NCBI RefSeq assembly: GCF_003672135.1
Contig: NC_039519.1
Coordinates: 2,604,001 to 2,668,000, forward strand
Origin: Ooceraea biroi
Lineage: Eukaryota > Arthropoda > Insecta > Hymenoptera > Formicidae
Length of the DNA: 64,000 nucleotides
Direction of reading: 5' to 3'
Shown here: in pieces, positions 61,423 through 64,000 of the stretch
Position numbering within the stretch: position 1 is the stretch's first letter
Layout: each line of letters starts with the position of its first letter
The notes under the pieces: generated by a model
What the model was told of the DNA's origin: nothing
The model's input: only the letters and a program-made list of their open reading frames with translations
The model's database searches: none
Program-made: the position numbers and the translations under genes

Positions 61423-64000
61423 GTACGTTTGTAGATGTAAAATGGTTAAAATTGCGATAAACATGTTCGCTTTACATTTATACAGAATACATTGCACCGC
61501 AAAACAGTTTGATCATTATTCGATACAAAAAGCGACCGAATCATGAAAAGGAATTATAGAACGATAACGGTAATTACGGAGCGTCTGCTAGCAATAACGA
61601 CATCAATTCGATTAATAACAGTGTGCTAATTCTTCCAAACGTCAGCAATAATTGTAACAGTGGCAGCAGTAACAACGGATCTATGGATTGCCACTTCCGT
61701 GCACATCACACACGTGCATGTCCTCACCATAATTTAATGAATGGTAATCGAACTCTGCTCTCATCGACATGCTTAACTGTACTTTACTAATCCGCGATAC
61801 GCGGCCTGGTCTCATGGTTTGCTCATCGAATCCATTTATGTCAGCGCACCAAAATTTAAAGGTCGTTATGAGCGGCGAGTATTCTGACAGACTCGTTTGT
61901 CGATGGAAAATTGGATCCGGCTTTCAGAAACGCGTTAATTCGAAACGTTTCAGAAAAATATACATATTACCCTATTGGATTGCAAATTCAAAAATAATCC
62001 GGGTGCACAAAACGCAAAATGATTTTCACTTGGTTTAAGTCGCCAAAAATATCGTTTAATTTGTACGGAGTAGGACAAAGGGGGATAATCAACGATCTCC
62101 CCTGTCGAACGCAGGAAAGTAATGTTTTGCAGCATCCAGGATGTGTACATTTATGGGCGTGTGTCGTAGGCGGCGACGCGGTGCTAATCGGAGCGGACAA
62201 TGCACGAGGCATCGGCGCGGCGATTACCGAAAAGCAGCGCATCGGGTCACATGTACGCATAATTATTTCGGATAATTAGACATGACGCTGCGTGCCGGGC
62301 AGGAAGCGGAGTAATGTACCTTCGGATCCATTAATGCGCGCGCGGCCGGCTCGCTCGGGGTGGCCGGGGGTGGCGGCCGGCCGGGTAAGAACGGGCGACG
62401 GCGACGGCGACGGCGCGGACACCAACGTCGCCCGGTGTCTGCAGCTGCTAATCGCGCAGCTAATTAGCTTAATTTCGGATCGCTTCTGCCGGCGCACCTG
62501 CAGCGACGCGACGCTCTGGCGTTTTGCTAGGTGATCGATGGCCCAGAAACCAGTACCGATTTCCATTTGCGACGCGCGCGGAAGATTAATCTTTGTTTGC
62601 CCGGGCCGAGATTTTTATTTCACAGCCCTAGGTTTTTCGGGACGGTCGCGTTTTCGGTTCCACGGCTGAATGGCTTTCGCTTATCTGTGACGGAATCTCG
62701 AATCCGGGTAAACCACGTTAGCGACGATTGGCGGCTGACTTATGCGGGGAAAATGCTCGTTTTACCGCGCGACAACGTTGTGCAATAAACGTTTTTTTTA
62801 CACGGAAGAACGGGGATGCGTAAAGATCGCTGATCGCTTCTATGAAAGCGGAACGCGTCGGATTTGAGCGCACCGATCGCATCCGATTGGACAACTCATC
62901 ATACTAAAACCAGCTGTGATTCAACATTACTGCGGAGAATTACTGCAAATGTGACGAGGCGCGGGATTTGTATAAGCCGAGGAAATGCTCGCGTTTTCTG
63001 CGCAGCTCAGCACACACGTGACTTTCAATCGGAGCGGAATGAAAATCCCGTAAAACGGAGAAGGCGATCGTTTCGCGGCTTATCTGCCCGCAGCCCGGAT
63101 GGAAGGCATGCGAATTACGAATGGGTTAACTGTCAAGTTATCTCGCATTATATTCCCCCGTGTCAACCGCACATGGTCCCCCGGTGTTTCAGCGCGTAAC
63201 AGTTACGACATGCTTTACGATTTAACGTTTCCGCGGATATGCCGCTGCCCGCTAATGCGAATTCAGCGCGCGTGACCCACGCACGATCAGATATCGGGGT
63301 GCGCAGCGACGCGGCACCCCGCCGTCATCCCCGTGCACCGATTTTCGCATCGGGTCGACCATTCATCGGTAACGCGACACGTGGTGAATAGCGTGCGCGA
63401 ACCTGTGCTCGATTTTCGAATCGATTCGAGTGCTCGTCGGCCGAGATTGTTATTCAGATCGCATTTTTCCGAAAAAAATGACGATAGGGCCGTTGTTGCC
63501 CGCTCCGGAGGTGCATCCTCTTTTTTTGTAAAAAAAACTGCAGTAACCACAGTAACGATATATTTGTATACCTGTAAGCCTCTGCCCGAGAACGCACACA
63601 CGCTGGTGACGGGTTTTAATATATATATTCAAAAGGTAGTAAACTCCGAGAAACCGTTGTGCATTCAGCCGTAAAATACGATTTACCGCAGGCGCTTGTT
63701 GAAGACGTGCCGCGATTATGGGAAAATCGCGAAAATCAAAATTACACCACACGCCGCGTCTGGAGTCCGACTGGAGTCAGGCATTCAAATTTCCGGAGAA
63801 ATATAGAGAAGTTCTACGAGCGAGATGCCGTGGAAAATTTTTTCCCCACCGACAGAAAGAAGCGTCGCATGCTTATAAAGCTTCGCCGGGGATATCCGTC
63901 GCTGCGAAATTCATGAATTCTCTCCCGCTCGGGACTGCGAGCAAATTCGAAGTTTCGCCAAGCATTTCCAGTCACGCAGCTCAATCGACAGAAACGCTTA
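61423..64000 (+). other. partial intron downstream of the last visible exon
   Basis: It begins with donor GTACGT. It includes the Asn/Ser-rich frame at 61560-61790 and a GC-rich block from about 62290, with a GGCGAC tandem stretch (62392-62418) and the palindrome GCTAATTAGC (62459-62468). The next Ig3 exon is not present. Confidence 0.8.
61560..61790 (+). other. Asn/Ser-rich open frame without start codon in the last visible intron
   Basis: The frame is open for 76 codons after a TAG and ends at TAA (61788-61790). It is strongly asparagine- and serine-rich at first (NDNGNYGASASNNDINS; NNCNSGSSNNGSMD), then has His/Cys residues (CHFRAHHTRACPHH) and ends LMNGNRTLLSST. This bias is unlike the neighbouring AT-rich intron and resembles low-complexity regions of insect proteins. 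It cannot join exon 5 in phase at the nearest AG, which would give an immediate stop. A decayed exon, retrocopy fragment or chance repeat expansion are all possible. Confidence 0.25.

Noticed and set aside
1..64000. CRISPR arrays, operons, phage or virus genes
   Set aside because: No spaced direct-repeat array, no dense intron-less gene packing and no viral protein motifs were seen; the window is animal nuclear DNA.

Overview
The window is animal nuclear DNA, most likely from an insect and plausibly a hymenopteran such as an ant. The support is AT-rich intronic sequence with scattered CpG-rich blocks, a mariner-type transposon, short inverted-repeat DNA elements, and an insect-type neuronal immunoglobulin gene with GT-AG introns. 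I see no bacterial, organellar or viral signature. The species cannot be fixed from the sequence alone.

The one well-supported host gene lies on the + strand. Five coding exons (33050-33147, 55004-55211, 56162-56335, 61047-61175, 61285-61422) join in consistent phase into about 248 codons. The product is part of a DIP (dpr-interacting protein)/lachesin-like cell-surface protein: Ig domain 1, Ig domain 2 and the first half of Ig domain 3. The signal-peptide exon is missing at the 5' side, probably upstream of the window. The rest of Ig3 and the membrane anchor are missing at the 3' side, beyond 64000. Introns are about 21.9 kb, 950 bp, 4.7 kb, 109 bp and more than 2.5 kb.

The left half (1-33049) has no confidently supported host exon. 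Its clear feature is a 1286-bp mariner element (7856-9141) with perfect 29-bp terminal inverted repeats and a TA target duplication. Its minus-strand transposase is intact except for one in-frame TGA. There is also a perfect 28-bp hairpin palindrome (18532-18597) and a minus-strand open frame at 20162-20503 that may be coding.

The large first visible intron (33148-55003) holds a tRNA-derived SINE-like copy (about 43698-43896), a candidate non-autonomous element with ends reading CACGGAAAAA (about 44043-45027), and two back-to-back elements with ACAGGGTGTYYC ends (52588-53169 and 53174-54025). The first of that pair is a fold-back with 141-bp arms and a 33-codon transposase tail. A further inverted-repeat element (55621-56123) fills most of the next intron, so exon 2 sits between DNA transposons. 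The rest is ordinary intronic or intergenic DNA with microsatellites, CpG-rich blocks and one possible regulatory cluster (26690-27300). I did not find a convincing new biological system. The best leads are the fold-back pair, the hairpin palindrome, the nearly intact mariner and a few unassigned open frames.
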